Below, one piece after another: positions 1 through 8,851 of a stretch of 64,000 nt of DNA. The position numbers were made by a program, and so were the translations under genes. Under the pieces are notes generated by a model. It searched no databases, had not been told where the DNA came from, and worked only from the letters and a program-made list of their open reading frames with translations. This DNA comes from Teredinibacter turnerae T7901 (GTDB lineage Bacteria > Pseudomonadota > Gammaproteobacteria > Pseudomonadales > Cellvibrionaceae). How positions within the stretch are numbered: the first letter of the stretch is position 1; each line of letters starts with the position of its first letter. The DNA is taken from NCBI RefSeq assembly GCF_000023025.1, contig NC_012997.1:2415125-2479124 (forward strand), in the 5' to 3' direction.

Positions 1-288
1 TACAACCCGAATTTTCAGTGTTACCCAGCTTACTGGGGTGCTCATTGTATGCTTGTCAGAAATAGCAGCGTAAATAATATTATTGAAATGATGAGCGATT
101 GTAAGGTTGAGGATGTTGATGGGTTTTTTATATGTAATCCAAAAATTAAAACAATAGCCGTTTATACCCATAAGGCTCGAACGATATATTTTGGCTCAAA
201 TGTTCGAGGTGCAAAAGGTTTTGACCGAATCAAGGGGTATTTAAATTGGCTAAGTTTTTGGTTGGGTTTGCAAAGGATGAGGAATTAG
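1..288 (+). CDS. Gene 3' end cut by the window edge, possibly GT25-like glycosyltransferase
   Basis: The reading frame is open from base 1, so the first ATG at 49 is not necessarily the start and the N-terminus is probably outside the window. The visible 95 residues contain a stretch around residues 10-20 (YWGAHCMLVRN) followed by a DGFF segment. This vaguely resembles the C-terminal part of LPS glycosyltransferases of family GT25, where a G-x-HAY strand precedes an Asp. The match is weak and the function is not established. It ends one base before the next gene (288/290), so the two are probably co-transcribed. No transmembrane segment is evident apart from a short hydrophobic YLNWLSFWLGL stretch near the end. 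Confidence 0.5.
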   Translation, partial: YNPNFQCYPAYWGAHCMLVRNSSVNNIIEMMSDCKVEDVDGFFICNPKIKTIAVYTHKARTIYFGSNVRGAKGFDRIKGYLNWLSFWLGLQRMRN

Positions 289-289
289 A

Positions 290-1255
290 ATGGCCGTCGT
301 TGAAGTGGTGTTCACTAATGCACACAGTATTTCTGATCAAAACGGATTGGTAAACGATATCCCGCTATTTTTTAATATTTTTAACCTTTCTCCTGCTGAA
401 AAGTGGTTGGATTTATTGAAAGAGACGTTGGATGCCAAGGTTGCGCTGGAAGAGCACCAGTTGAATAGTTCAAAAGTTTTGGGGCGATTTGTAGGTTTTC
501 CTGGAGCTGAAAAATCAAAGAAGGAGCTGACAGATTTAATTAATAATTGTATTGACACTGTAAACACTTTTGCTAAGGATGCTATTCCAATAAACGCGAG
601 CGAAAGTTGTACACAAGATGACCTAAATGAGCTTCATAAATATTTTGAACTTCACCGGGGGCCGAGATTAAACCCAGGCTGGATGTTTGTTAGTGGGCCC
701 GAATCAGTGAAGAATGCGCTTGAGAATTTTAATCTGTACATTCACGAATATGAGGCGAGGCTGCGTTCCACTAGCGACGAAGGTGCTACGTCTTTCTCAA
801 AACTCGATATTACATTTAAAGGACCGAAAAGGCGTTTACCGTTGCGCCCCGAAGACTTTAATTATTTTAGCCCCCATTCTGATTTTGGTGGTGTTTATTT
901 GCATTATTGTGATGTTGGTAAGCAGGTGCTAGATGTATATTATGATCAAGATAGTGCTGTAGGTGTAGATAATATTCGGCCGTTGGAGTTCATTTCCGCC
1001 GATTTCGATATTTATTTTGGTATGTCGAATAAGCAGTGGTTTGGGATGGATTACAAAATTAAGCTGGAACATTGGTTAAAAGACCATGGTATGGATCCGC
1101 GCGATCCTAAATTAGGTATCGGATTTTTAAAAATTGGTCAAATGATTCCAGATGCAAGATTCAAACATCTAGATAGGTCTGAATTTTTGTCAATGTTTTC
1201 TGGTTATCTAAATGTCAAGTCGATACATGTTCACGGAACATTAGATTGGTATTGA
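290..1255 (+). CDS. Hypothetical protein, 321 aa, unrecognised
   Basis: A clear open frame starting with ATG one base after the preceding stop, with GGATGAGG just upstream (about 274-281) acting as a possible ribosome binding site. I do not recognise the family. The protein is soluble-looking, with no signal peptide and no membrane helix. The N-terminal half is helical and charged. The C-terminal half contains an aromatic-rich segment around residues 195-225 (HSDFGGVYLHYCDVGK) that looks like beta strands. A histidine-rich end (IHVHGTLDWY) closes the protein. Its close packing with the partial gene upstream suggests a shared operon. The connection to the exporter genes 60 bases downstream is only positional. 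Confidence 0.7.
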   Translation: MAVVEVVFTNAHSISDQNGLVNDIPLFFNIFNLSPAEKWLDLLKETLDAKVALEEHQLNSSKVLGRFVGFPGAEKSKKELTDLINNCIDTVNTFAKDAIPINASESCTQDDLNELHKYFELHRGPRLNPGWMFVSGPESVKNALENFNLYIHEYEARLRSTSDEGATSFSKLDITFKGPKRRLPLRPEDFNYFSPHSDFGGVYLHYCDVGKQVLDVYYDQDSAVGVDNIRPLEFISADFDIYFGMSNKQWFGMDYKIKLEHWLKDHGMDPRDPKLGIGFLKIGQMIPDARFKHLDRSEFLSMFSGYLNVKSIHVHGTLDWY

Positions 1256-1317
1256 TTAAATTAGTAATGTTTAGGGTAGTATTTATCGATCTTTAATTTA
1301 GATTTTGGAAAGATGTT

Positions 1318-2568
1318 TTGGATAAACAGATAGAGCGAAAACAGAGTTGGGTTTTAAAATACAAGTGGGTAGTCCTAGGTGCTGTTCTTCTTATAGTGAT
1401 TTTGTTCGGATATAGTTTTAGTGATATTGGAAATTTGCGTGTTGCTTCCGAGGATATCAGAACGGGGGTTGTGAAAAAGGGGGCTTTTACTGTACAGGTA
1501 CTTGGTAACGGAACGGTCGTTCCGAACGATATAGATCTAGTAATACCGAGAACTGTGGGTGATGTGGTGGAGGTACATGTTAAATCAGGTGACTACGTTA
1601 CTCCGGGGCAACTTTTATTTACCCTGACAAATGAGGAATTGAAGGTTGAACTTTCGGCGCAGTCCTTGGAGCTCGCTGAGAGTAATGCGACTTTAGCATC
1701 GAGAAGCTTTGAATTAGATGAGCAGCTTACTAAATTAGAATTCGAAGAAGTAAGGTTGGAGTCTGAGTTCCGTATAGTCGATGAAAAATATCAAGCTTTG
1801 AGAAAACTTATGAATTTGGATGTTCCGCCAATTTCTGCGCTGGATTATTCTCAAGCAAAAATACGAGCTGAACAATTTAGGAAACAATGGAAACTTGCTG
1901 TCCAACAAGTGGAAAATTTTAAACAAAAACGTGATGCCCAACTAGAACAGTATAGGGTAAACGTTACGGTCGCAGAAAAGCGATTAGAAAACATCCGGCA
2001 AAAAGTTGACTCCTTATCGCTCAAGGCAAAGAAAGAGGGTGTTATTCAAGAGGTTGAAATAAAGCCCGGTCAGCGTCTAAATCTTGGTCAGGTTTTGGGG
2101 AAGATTGTTAGTTCAAACGATATTTTTGTTCGCCTTAAAGTGCCTGCGATAAAAAGTGATAAATTAGAGGTCAATCAAAACGCAGTGATAGAATCCAATG
2201 GTCGAAAAATCCAGGGAAAGGTTATTCGCATAGATCCTAATGTTGTAGGGGCAAGTTTGAGTGTTGATATCGCATTAGAGCAAGAAGCGCCATTCTTAAA
2301 AACGAATATGTATGTAAGTGGCGAGATCAAGGTGTTTAACATCGAAGAAACGCTTTTTGTTGAGAAAATGTCTAGCCTAGTTGAAAACAGCTCAACAAAA
2401 ATATATGTTTTTGGGGAATCAAAAAAGTTCGCATACTTGAAGGAAGTTCAGTTCGGCGAGATATCTAATCGGTATGTTCAAATAAAAGCGGGTTTGGAAG
2501 AAGGCCAAGAGATCATACTGACTGATCTAGATGATGCCCGCGGCGCTGAAAAAATAATTATAGAATAA
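1318..2568 (+). CDS. Periplasmic adaptor subunit (HlyD/MacA-type) of an ABC exporter
   Basis: Membrane-fusion protein of 416 aa that would link an inner-membrane MacB-like transporter to an outer-membrane channel. The start is TTG at 1318, with GGAAAG (1306-1311) six bases upstream. One N-terminal membrane anchor is visible at residues 16-35 (WVVLGAVLLIVILFG). It is followed by a lipoyl-like half motif (VVEVHVKSGDYVTPGQLLF, residues about 82-100), a long coiled-coil hairpin (about 105-240) and the second half motif (KEGVIQEVEIKPGQRLNLGQ). A beta-barrel domain completes the fold. The ATPase and permease genes follow directly. The same arrangement (PvdRT, MacAB) exports lipopeptides and siderophores in other gammaproteobacteria, so a role in exporting the NRPS product is a reasonable inference. 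Confidence 0.88.
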   Translation: MDKQIERKQSWVLKYKWVVLGAVLLIVILFGYSFSDIGNLRVASEDIRTGVVKKGAFTVQVLGNGTVVPNDIDLVIPRTVGDVVEVHVKSGDYVTPGQLLFTLTNEELKVELSAQSLELAESNATLASRSFELDEQLTKLEFEEVRLESEFRIVDEKYQALRKLMNLDVPPISALDYSQAKIRAEQFRKQWKLAVQQVENFKQKRDAQLEQYRVNVTVAEKRLENIRQKVDSLSLKAKKEGVIQEVEIKPGQRLNLGQVLGKIVSSNDIFVRLKVPAIKSDKLEVNQNAVIESNGRKIQGKVIRIDPNVVGASLSVDIALEQEAPFLKTNMYVSGEIKVFNIEETLFVEKMSSLVENSSTKIYVFGESKKFAYLKEVQFGEISNRYVQIKAGLEEGQEIILTDLDDARGAEKIIIE

Positions 2569-2589
2569 AATGATTTAATATTGGGGTTG

Positions 2590-3327
2590 ATGATGGCGAC
2601 ACCACTGATAGAGCTAGAAAACATACATAAAATATACCGAACAGAAGATGTCGAGACGCTGGCGGTGAATAATGTAAGTATGAAAGTTAATAGCGGTGAA
2701 TATTTGCTTATAACGGGTCCTTCTGGTGGAGGAAAGTCAACCTTGCTGTCAATCATGGGGCTGCTAGAGGGGGCAAGTTCTGGTAGATATAGTTTAGCGG
2801 GTCAGGATATAACATCACATGGGCGTTCCAAGTTAGCTGAAATACGAAACCGAGAATTGGGGTTCGTATTTCAAGCCTTTAATCTAATAGATGACTATAC
2901 AGTTTTCGATAACGTCGCATTACCCATTCGCTATCGAAAAGAATTTACCAAGAAAGAAATAAAAAAACGTGTAGAAAAGGCTCTGGAAGAAGTGGATATG
3001 CTGCATCGCATAAAGCATCATCCCTCGCAACTTTCAGGTGGACAACAGCAAAGAGTCGCGATCGCCCGGGCAATTATTGGGGCGCCTAAAATTATTTATG
3101 CTGATGAGCCTACTGGAAACTTAGACTCACGAAATGCTGCAACAATCATGACTTTATTGAAAGAGCAGCACAGCGCAGGAGTTACCGTTTGCGTTGTAAG
3201 CCATGACGACAGGCATCTGGTAGATGCTACCCAGCGATACGCCATGCTAGATGGTTCGCTGCAACACTCAAGCACGGTTGATAGTGTGGTGAGTCCTTTT
3301 AAAGAGAATCATGCAGTTATGGACTAG
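2590..3327 (+). CDS. ABC transporter ATPase, MacB/LolD type
   Basis: Nucleotide-binding subunit of about 245 aa. Visible motifs are Walker A GPSGGGKST (near residue 45), the Q-loop FVFQAFNL, the signature LSGGQQQR, Walker B IIYADEPTGNLD and the switch His in VVSHD. This is the LolD/MacB-type ATPase signature. A TTG at 2581 is in frame, but ATG at 2590 (or 2593) lies just behind a GGGGT stretch and is a better start. The gene lies 12-22 bases after the adaptor gene and about 70 bases before the permease gene. ATPase and permease are therefore on separate polypeptides, as in PvdT-like relatives split into two genes. Confidence 0.93.
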   Translation: MMATPLIELENIHKIYRTEDVETLAVNNVSMKVNSGEYLLITGPSGGGKSTLLSIMGLLEGASSGRYSLAGQDITSHGRSKLAEIRNRELGFVFQAFNLIDDYTVFDNVALPIRYRKEFTKKEIKKRVEKALEEVDMLHRIKHHPSQLSGGQQQRVAIARAIIGAPKIIYADEPTGNLDSRNAATIMTLLKEQHSAGVTVCVVSHDDRHLVDATQRYAMLDGSLQHSSTVDSVVSPFKENHAVMD

Positions 3328-3396
3328 ATATAGGTTGCTCTAAATACAGCCGTTGATGTTGCGAGTGTAGAATACGCGAAGACAGGAAAATAATAG

Positions 3397-5841
3397 ATGA
3401 TAAGTGCTTTTGATATTAAACACTCTTTAAATAGATTGGTGGCAGATAAAGAGTACTCACTCCTAATTATAATTACCTTAGCACTATGTTTGTCTGTTTC
3501 GTTATTTCTCTACGCACAAGTATATTCGATTGCTTATAAGCCCCTGCCATTTGTCAATTCAGAAAAATTTATACAAGTATCTCGGGTGGATGGTGCAAAC
3601 GAACGTGTAAATGGTGGAATATCATATTTTGAATATCACTATATAAAGCGAAGACAGGCCGTACTAGAAAATTTTGGTGTATGGGAGGCTAGAAGCGTCA
3701 CCCTGCATAATGAGAAATTTTCTACCATCATCAATGGCGTGGGTGTTGGTGAAGAGGTGTTTAGTTTAACTGGCATAGAGCCTCTACATGGCAGATTATT
3801 TACGCAAGACGACGTACAGTTTGGGGCTGAACCCGTTGCGGTAATTGGTTTTAATCTTTGGCAACGTTTTTTTGGTTCTGACGATAGGGTGCTCGGTACA
3901 CTTGTAAATATCGACGGTGTAGCTACTCGTATCGTAGGTGTAATGCCAAAAGAGTACGAATTCCCGTTGAATCAGAACCTCTGGATTGCTTACGAGCCTC
4001 CAATAACCGAAGCCCCGCAAAATGCCGGTTGGCTGACGTTCGTAGGGAAGTTAAAGCCTGGAGTTTCGTTAGAGCAGGCAAGGGATGAATTTAACTCCCT
4101 TAGTCAGGAGCTTCAATCTGAATACCCATTGGTATACGGCGGTAAGTCACTAGCAACGCATCGTTATACCGAGGCCTACTCTAACGCTATGCGAGTTCCC
4201 ACCGTAATTATGTCAATAGTTGCTTTTGCAATTTTAGCCATGGGATGTTTTAGCGTGAGTAACTTGCTGGTGGTAAGGGCTCTAGAAAGATCAAAAGACA
4301 GTATGATTAAATCCGCTTTTGGTGTACCGCTAAAAGCACTGGTAATGCCACCACTCTTGGAAACCTTTGTGTTGTGTGGAATTGCAGGGATGTTCGGCTT
4401 TATCATAAGCAAATACGCCATCACATACTTGGCTAGTGAAATAAACACAGGGCCATTCTGGTGGAAAACACAAGGCGAACCCGGAATGTTCTTGGCCGGT
4501 ATAGTAGCGTTAATTTTAATTTGGTTTATTGCTGGCGTTTTTCCGGTTACTCACGCAGTGAAGTCACCATCTAATAGCGCAATTGCGGGTGGCTCAAAAG
4601 GGGGTAGTAGCAAAAGCTCAGGACCCTTGATGAAAATATTTACGTCATCGCAAATTCTATGTGCATTCGTATTAATGGTTTTTACCGGGCTTAGCTTCCA
4701 AGCGTTACACTATGTTTTAAACGCAGATTACGGAGTTGATACGGAAGGTTACATAGTCACTTCAGTAAAACTTCCTTCTGGTAGCTACAGCGAAGCTGAG
4801 CAACGTCTAGCTTACTACGAACAATTGTCTCAAAGGATAGAAGTAATCAGCGGAGTTGAACAAGTTGCTTACTCAGGAGGTTTGCCAGGTTATTTTGGTT
4901 ACTCCAGTAGCTACCAGTCTGTAGATAAGAAGATTGTCGACAACGGTTCAAATCCAAAAGCTATAGAAATAATTGTAAGTGACAACTATTTATCTCAGCT
5001 CGGTGTAAAGTTACTTAATGGGCGTATGTTTAACGACAACGATACTAGTGCTTCATCGAATGTAGCCATAATCAATAAAAATATGGCTGATAAGCTTTGG
5101 CCCGGTGATAGTGATGTTGCAGGGAAGCAGTTTCAATTGAATCCTGAACAAAACGGCCCGCTCATTACTGTAGTAGGTGTAGCGCCAGAGCTTGTTTATG
5201 GTTCACCGATAGTATTTGATCCGTCTAAATTTTCCGTAATATATAGGCCTATGACCCAAGTATTGCATGGCTGGTGGGAAATGAAAGTGGTGATTAAATC
5301 CGATTTAAATGCAAAAAAAATCAGTCAACCACTAAGGCTGGCTGCTTCAAAGGTGGATAATAGTGTAGCTTTGTCTGAAATTAACAGCCTTGATAAACAC
5401 CTTGCAAAAAATGGAAAAAATCTAAAGGACATGCTCTATAATTTTCTACCGGCGGCATTTCTTGCGCTAATAATGTCGGCGCTTGGCATTTACGGAGTCA
5501 CCAAGCGAACCATTATGCAAAAATCACTTGAAATTGGCGTGATGAAGTCTGTTGGCGTTGGTGACGCTAGGGTAACGAGAAAATTTATTTTTGAAAATAT
5601 AAAGCGTTTTGCATTTGGCGTGGTGCCAGGTGTTATTTTGATGACACTAATGCTGCCTGCGATTACTCAGAATCTGGTTGCTACGAATTCAAGTCTGTTT
5701 TGGCTGCTCGTAGGGTGGGTTTTAACCGCTATCAGTATTGTTGTTGTTGTGGCGAGCTACATTCCATTAATTAGGCTGCATCGTTTGAGCCCCCAAGATG
5801 TGTTGCAATTTAACGCACAAGTGAACAGTTTAAATACTTAG
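3397..5841 (+). CDS. ABC transporter permease with duplicated MacB-PCD/FtsX domains
   Basis: The 814-aa inner-membrane protein consists of two tandem MacB periplasmic-core plus FtsX units. The first has a membrane helix at about 20-42, a periplasmic region at 45-260 and three helices between 265 and 390. The second has a helix near 412-432, a periplasmic region at 440-670 and three helices between 680 and 795. The total of eight helices and the length correspond to the double-FtsX permease type, unlike MacB itself, which has four helices and a fused ATPase. The start ATG is preceded by AGGAAA (3384-3389). It forms an export system with the two genes upstream. Substrate specificity cannot be read from the sequence; export of the lipopeptide made downstream is inferred. 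Confidence 0.9.
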   Translation: MISAFDIKHSLNRLVADKEYSLLIIITLALCLSVSLFLYAQVYSIAYKPLPFVNSEKFIQVSRVDGANERVNGGISYFEYHYIKRRQAVLENFGVWEARSVTLHNEKFSTIINGVGVGEEVFSLTGIEPLHGRLFTQDDVQFGAEPVAVIGFNLWQRFFGSDDRVLGTLVNIDGVATRIVGVMPKEYEFPLNQNLWIAYEPPITEAPQNAGWLTFVGKLKPGVSLEQARDEFNSLSQELQSEYPLVYGGKSLATHRYTEAYSNAMRVPTVIMSIVAFAILAMGCFSVSNLLVVRALERSKDSMIKSAFGVPLKALVMPPLLETFVLCGIAGMFGFIISKYAITYLASEINTGPFWWKTQGEPGMFLAGIVALILIWFIAGVFPVTHAVKSPSNSAIAGGSKGGSSKSSGPLMKIFTSSQILCAFVLMVFTGLSFQALHYVLNADYGVDTEGYIVTSVKLPSGSYSEAEQRLAYYEQLSQRIEVISGVEQVAYSGGLPGYFGYSSSYQSVDKKIVDNGSNPKAIEIIVSDNYLSQLGVKLLNGRMFNDNDTSASSNVAIINKNMADKLWPGDSDVAGKQFQLNPEQNGPLITVVGVAPELVYGSPIVFDPSKFSVIYRPMTQVLHGWWEMKVVIKSDLNAKKISQPLRLAASKVDNSVALSEINSLDKHLAKNGKNLKDMLYNFLPAAFLALIMSALGIYGVTKRTIMQKSLEIGVMKSVGVGDARVTRKFIFENIKRFAFGVVPGVILMTLMLPAITQNLVATNSSLFWLLVGWVLTAISIVVVVASYIPLIRLHRLSPQDVLQFNAQVNSLNT

Positions 5842-5899
5842 TATTATAAAAATCAAAAGTATGTAAAAGATATATTTGCAAACAGGGGACGTTGCTGGT

Positions 5900-7870
5900 G
5901 TGGACGTAAGTATAGAAGAAAAAATAGCTAGCTTTCCAGTAAGTGATTTGGCTTTCGATAGCCTGACGCATGATTTTAGTGGGTTTGGAAAGAAGGGCAC
6001 TTATGATGAGTTTGATTTGGAAACTATCTCCTGTGAGCAAGGTGGACTAATCTTTCTTATCACTTTATACAATGAAACAGGAGACGCACTTGCAGCCACA
6101 CTAGCCGCATTAACAGATAGTATCGCGTATCTCTATGCGAAAAATGGTGAGGAGTATTCAGAAAATATTACCATTTGCATTATTGTAGATGGTGTTGAGG
6201 AAATGTCCGGTAGCGCTCAAATATTTTTTGAATCGCAAGGAATAGAATTCCCACTGCCAATGCTAAATAAAGACGATATTTATTTCTATAACGCTCATAA
6301 GGAGTTGCATCGGCTAAATGCGGTTGACGAGATACCGGCAGCGAGTGCATGGTTGGATCTTTACAAATTTAGTGTTAAATGCAGTGGCGGGGTTTGTCAG
6401 GACAAATTGCAAACTCGATGTAGCGATATATCTGTTCAATTTTTAGTGTGTATTAAAAGTAAAAATGCAGGAAAACTTGATTCTCATAAATTATATTATC
6501 AAAAAATATGTGACTATATAGTTCCGAGTTATTGTTTTCAGATTGATGCTGGTACATGCCCTGTAAAAGAGGCTGTGTACAATGTTTGGTACGCGTTTCA
6601 GTGTCAGGAGAACATGGGAGCGGCTTCCACGAGCCTGTATACGCATCCGCCTAAAAACTATTTTAATTTATTATCGATCTGGCAGTTCAATGACTTTGCA
6701 AAAAAATCCCTTGCAGGGATTTGGGGGGAATCAGCTAGTGGTTATATCAGTGTTGTGCCGGGTCAATTTAGCGCAATTCGTTGGGCTGCACTTGCAAGCG
6801 ACCCGAAATTACCACCTCAGATCGGTCCGCAACCCCTAGATGTATATTTAAAAGGCTTGGAGCCTTTAGATCCTTTCGAGTCTGCAATTTACCAAACGGA
6901 AGACCGAATACTCTGCAAAGAAATAGTAAGCCGGCCCAAATTCGGCTGGAAAATTCGGCATGTTGAATCTGCTATCGCTGTTACGGATTCCTGTAGTAGC
7001 TGGAGCGAACTGCTTAAACAGCGGAAACGTTGGAATAGTGGAGCACTATTTTCAAAAATAAGTTTCGCATCTGGTTTAAAACGTTACGTTAAAGGTGAGA
7101 ATAGCATTTCCCAAAAGCTAGACAGAACTATGTCTTCTGCTTTGCATACATTTTGGGGGGTTTTTGAATGGTTGCTGTTAGGGATATTCTTGTATTCTAT
7201 TGTTGCACTTACAGGTCTTGCTTTTAACAGCGGTGCTATAGGTCATTACTCAAATATTGCTACGCTATCCACCATCGCTTTAGTTGTTACCCCTTTGGTG
7301 GTTCAAATAGTGGTTTTTGCGAATGATATTAAAAGTGATTTATCCCAAAAAATTGTCTACTTTTCTGTAATTGTTCAGGTGTTGGTCACCTTCGTCATTG
7401 GGATGGCTGCTGTTTGGATGAATCCTGGTTTATTACGTCTTATTCTAATTGTTATGGCAATATTTGTTGGTACTATCGTTCTTAGTTGTATTAAGAATAG
7501 GCAGTCATCTAATGTCGTAATTCCATTTGCCAAATCCAGTATTCAATATTCGTTAATTAATCCGGCGGTTTCGTTGACTCTTTGGGCATATGCCGTAACA
7601 AATATACATGATAATAGTTGGGGAACGAAAGGGCTTGATTCTCCGGATTATAAGAGCAGTACGAAAAGTCAGTATAGAAAGTTTAGAAGGTATTATGTGC
7701 TTATTTGGTTAGGTACAAATATAGCTATTGCTGCAGCTTTATATGGAATATTTTTCAACAATCATTTGTTGGGTATTACTGTGTTATTGACGCTGTCGAT
7801 TATAGAAAATGTCATCGCAATGTTGGCTATTAGCACTCGGCATATTAGAAATATTTACCAAAAGATATAG
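5900..7870 (+). CDS. Chitin-synthase-like family 2 glycosyltransferase, membrane bound
   Basis: Processive GT2 enzyme with strong resemblance to eukaryotic-type chitin synthases. Seen in order are the nucleotide-sugar-binding strand FLITLYNE (near residue 45), a Cys/Lys-rich middle, GYISVVPGQFSAIRW (near 285; chitin synthases have GYISVLPGA-SAYRY), EDRILCKEIV (near 335) and QRKRWNSGA (near 375). The last is the QxxRW acceptor-site motif. Five or six transmembrane helices follow between 420 and 650. GTG at 5900 is preferred because AGGGGAC lies nine bases upstream; an in-frame TTG at 5876 has no good ribosome binding site. The family would polymerise or transfer N-acetylglucosamine. Its placement among exporter and NRPS genes is odd. 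It could glycosylate the product or a cell-surface component; the substrate is unknown. Confidence 0.82.
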   Translation: MDVSIEEKIASFPVSDLAFDSLTHDFSGFGKKGTYDEFDLETISCEQGGLIFLITLYNETGDALAATLAALTDSIAYLYAKNGEEYSENITICIIVDGVEEMSGSAQIFFESQGIEFPLPMLNKDDIYFYNAHKELHRLNAVDEIPAASAWLDLYKFSVKCSGGVCQDKLQTRCSDISVQFLVCIKSKNAGKLDSHKLYYQKICDYIVPSYCFQIDAGTCPVKEAVYNVWYAFQCQENMGAASTSLYTHPPKNYFNLLSIWQFNDFAKKSLAGIWGESASGYISVVPGQFSAIRWAALASDPKLPPQIGPQPLDVYLKGLEPLDPFESAIYQTEDRILCKEIVSRPKFGWKIRHVESAIAVTDSCSSWSELLKQRKRWNSGALFSKISFASGLKRYVKGENSISQKLDRTMSSALHTFWGVFEWLLLGIFLYSIVALTGLAFNSGAIGHYSNIATLSTIALVVTPLVVQIVVFANDIKSDLSQKIVYFSVIVQVLVTFVIGMAAVWMNPGLLRLILIVMAIFVGTIVLSCIKNRQSSNVVIPFAKSSIQYSLINPAVSLTLWAYAVTNIHDNSWGTKGLDSPDYKSSTKSQYRKFRRYYVLIWLGTNIAIAAALYGIFFNNHLLGITVLLTLSIIENVIAMLAISTRHIRNIYQKI

Positions 7871-7932
7871 TTGATTAGTGTGTAGTAGTTTACTTTTTCA
7901 GCATTAGCCTAAAGATAAAGGTATAGAGAGTT

Positions 7933-8850
7933 TTGGATAGCGTATCAATTTCCGAAGTGTCAAAAAAGTACATCTACAAGGGTAAAGCGCATCTTGTGGT
8001 TGATGAGATCAGCTTTGATATTCGTCCTGGCGAGATTTTTGGTTTGCTCGGTGTTAATGGTGCTGGTAAAACAACAACAATAAAAATGATTTCCGGACTG
8101 ACAATCCCTGATTCAGGTACGGTGCGAATATTTGGGTTAGACCCGAGTAATAGCAAAACACAGAAATTAATCGGTACAATTCTTGAGGGTAATAGAAATT
8201 TGTACTGGCAGCTTACAGCATTAGAAAATTTGGTGTACTTCGGTGTTTTGAAAGGGATGAGTATTGCGGCGGCTAGAAAAAAAGGTGCGGCACTTATGGA
8301 GGAATTTCAGTTTGATCAATATAAGGATTTATTGGTGCAGAATATGTCTCGCGGAATGCAACAAAAGTTAGCTATTAAGGTTGCGTTGATGCATGAACCA
8401 AAAGTTTTGATTTTAGACGAACCCACGCTAGGCCTAGATGTTCCTACGAAAGACTTTTTTTCTAGGTTTATCAGTGATATCGCGAAAAACATGGGCATTT
8501 CAATACTGTTGACATCACACGACTTGGAGTTTGTCGGACGTACCTCGAACTCATTTGGTGTGATCCAGAATGGAAAGCTCGTTAAGTACGGAAAAATGCA
8601 AGAATTAAATGCTTGGATAGATGATTCAGGATATAGGGTGATTCTTGCAGATGAGTTGGGAGGAGATGAGGCAAAGCAACTGGAAAAATTTGGTGGGAAG
8701 GTTATACAGGAAAATCATGCTAACTTTTTAGTATCTAAAGAACATTTGTACCAATTCTTAGATGCCGTTAAGCCAGCTAATATAATCAATATTAAATCGC
8801 TCGCTAATGATCTAGAAGAGCTCCTTCTTAACACGAGGTTGGAGAAGTAA
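7933..8850 (+). CDS. ABC-2 type exporter, ATP-binding subunit
   Basis: ATPase of 305 aa of the CcmA/DrrA class. Motifs are Walker A GVNGAGKTT (near residue 40), signature MSRGMQQKL (near 138), Walker B VLILDEPTLGLD (near 158) and switch His in LLTSHD. The signature has SRG instead of SGG, which is common in this class. The start is TTG at 7933; no in-frame ATG precedes the conserved VSISEVSKKY beginning. The stop is two bases before the GTG of the permease gene, so the two are translationally coupled. This is the second ABC exporter in the locus. DrrAB-type pairs are often found in antibiotic or lipopeptide clusters for export or self-protection. Confidence 0.92.
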   Translation: MDSVSISEVSKKYIYKGKAHLVVDEISFDIRPGEIFGLLGVNGAGKTTTIKMISGLTIPDSGTVRIFGLDPSNSKTQKLIGTILEGNRNLYWQLTALENLVYFGVLKGMSIAAARKKGAALMEEFQFDQYKDLLVQNMSRGMQQKLAIKVALMHEPKVLILDEPTLGLDVPTKDFFSRFISDIAKNMGISILLTSHDLEFVGRTSNSFGVIQNGKLVKYGKMQELNAWIDDSGYRVILADELGGDEAKQLEKFGGKVIQENHANFLVSKEHLYQFLDAVKPANIINIKSLANDLEELLLNTRLEK

Positions 8851-8851
8851 A

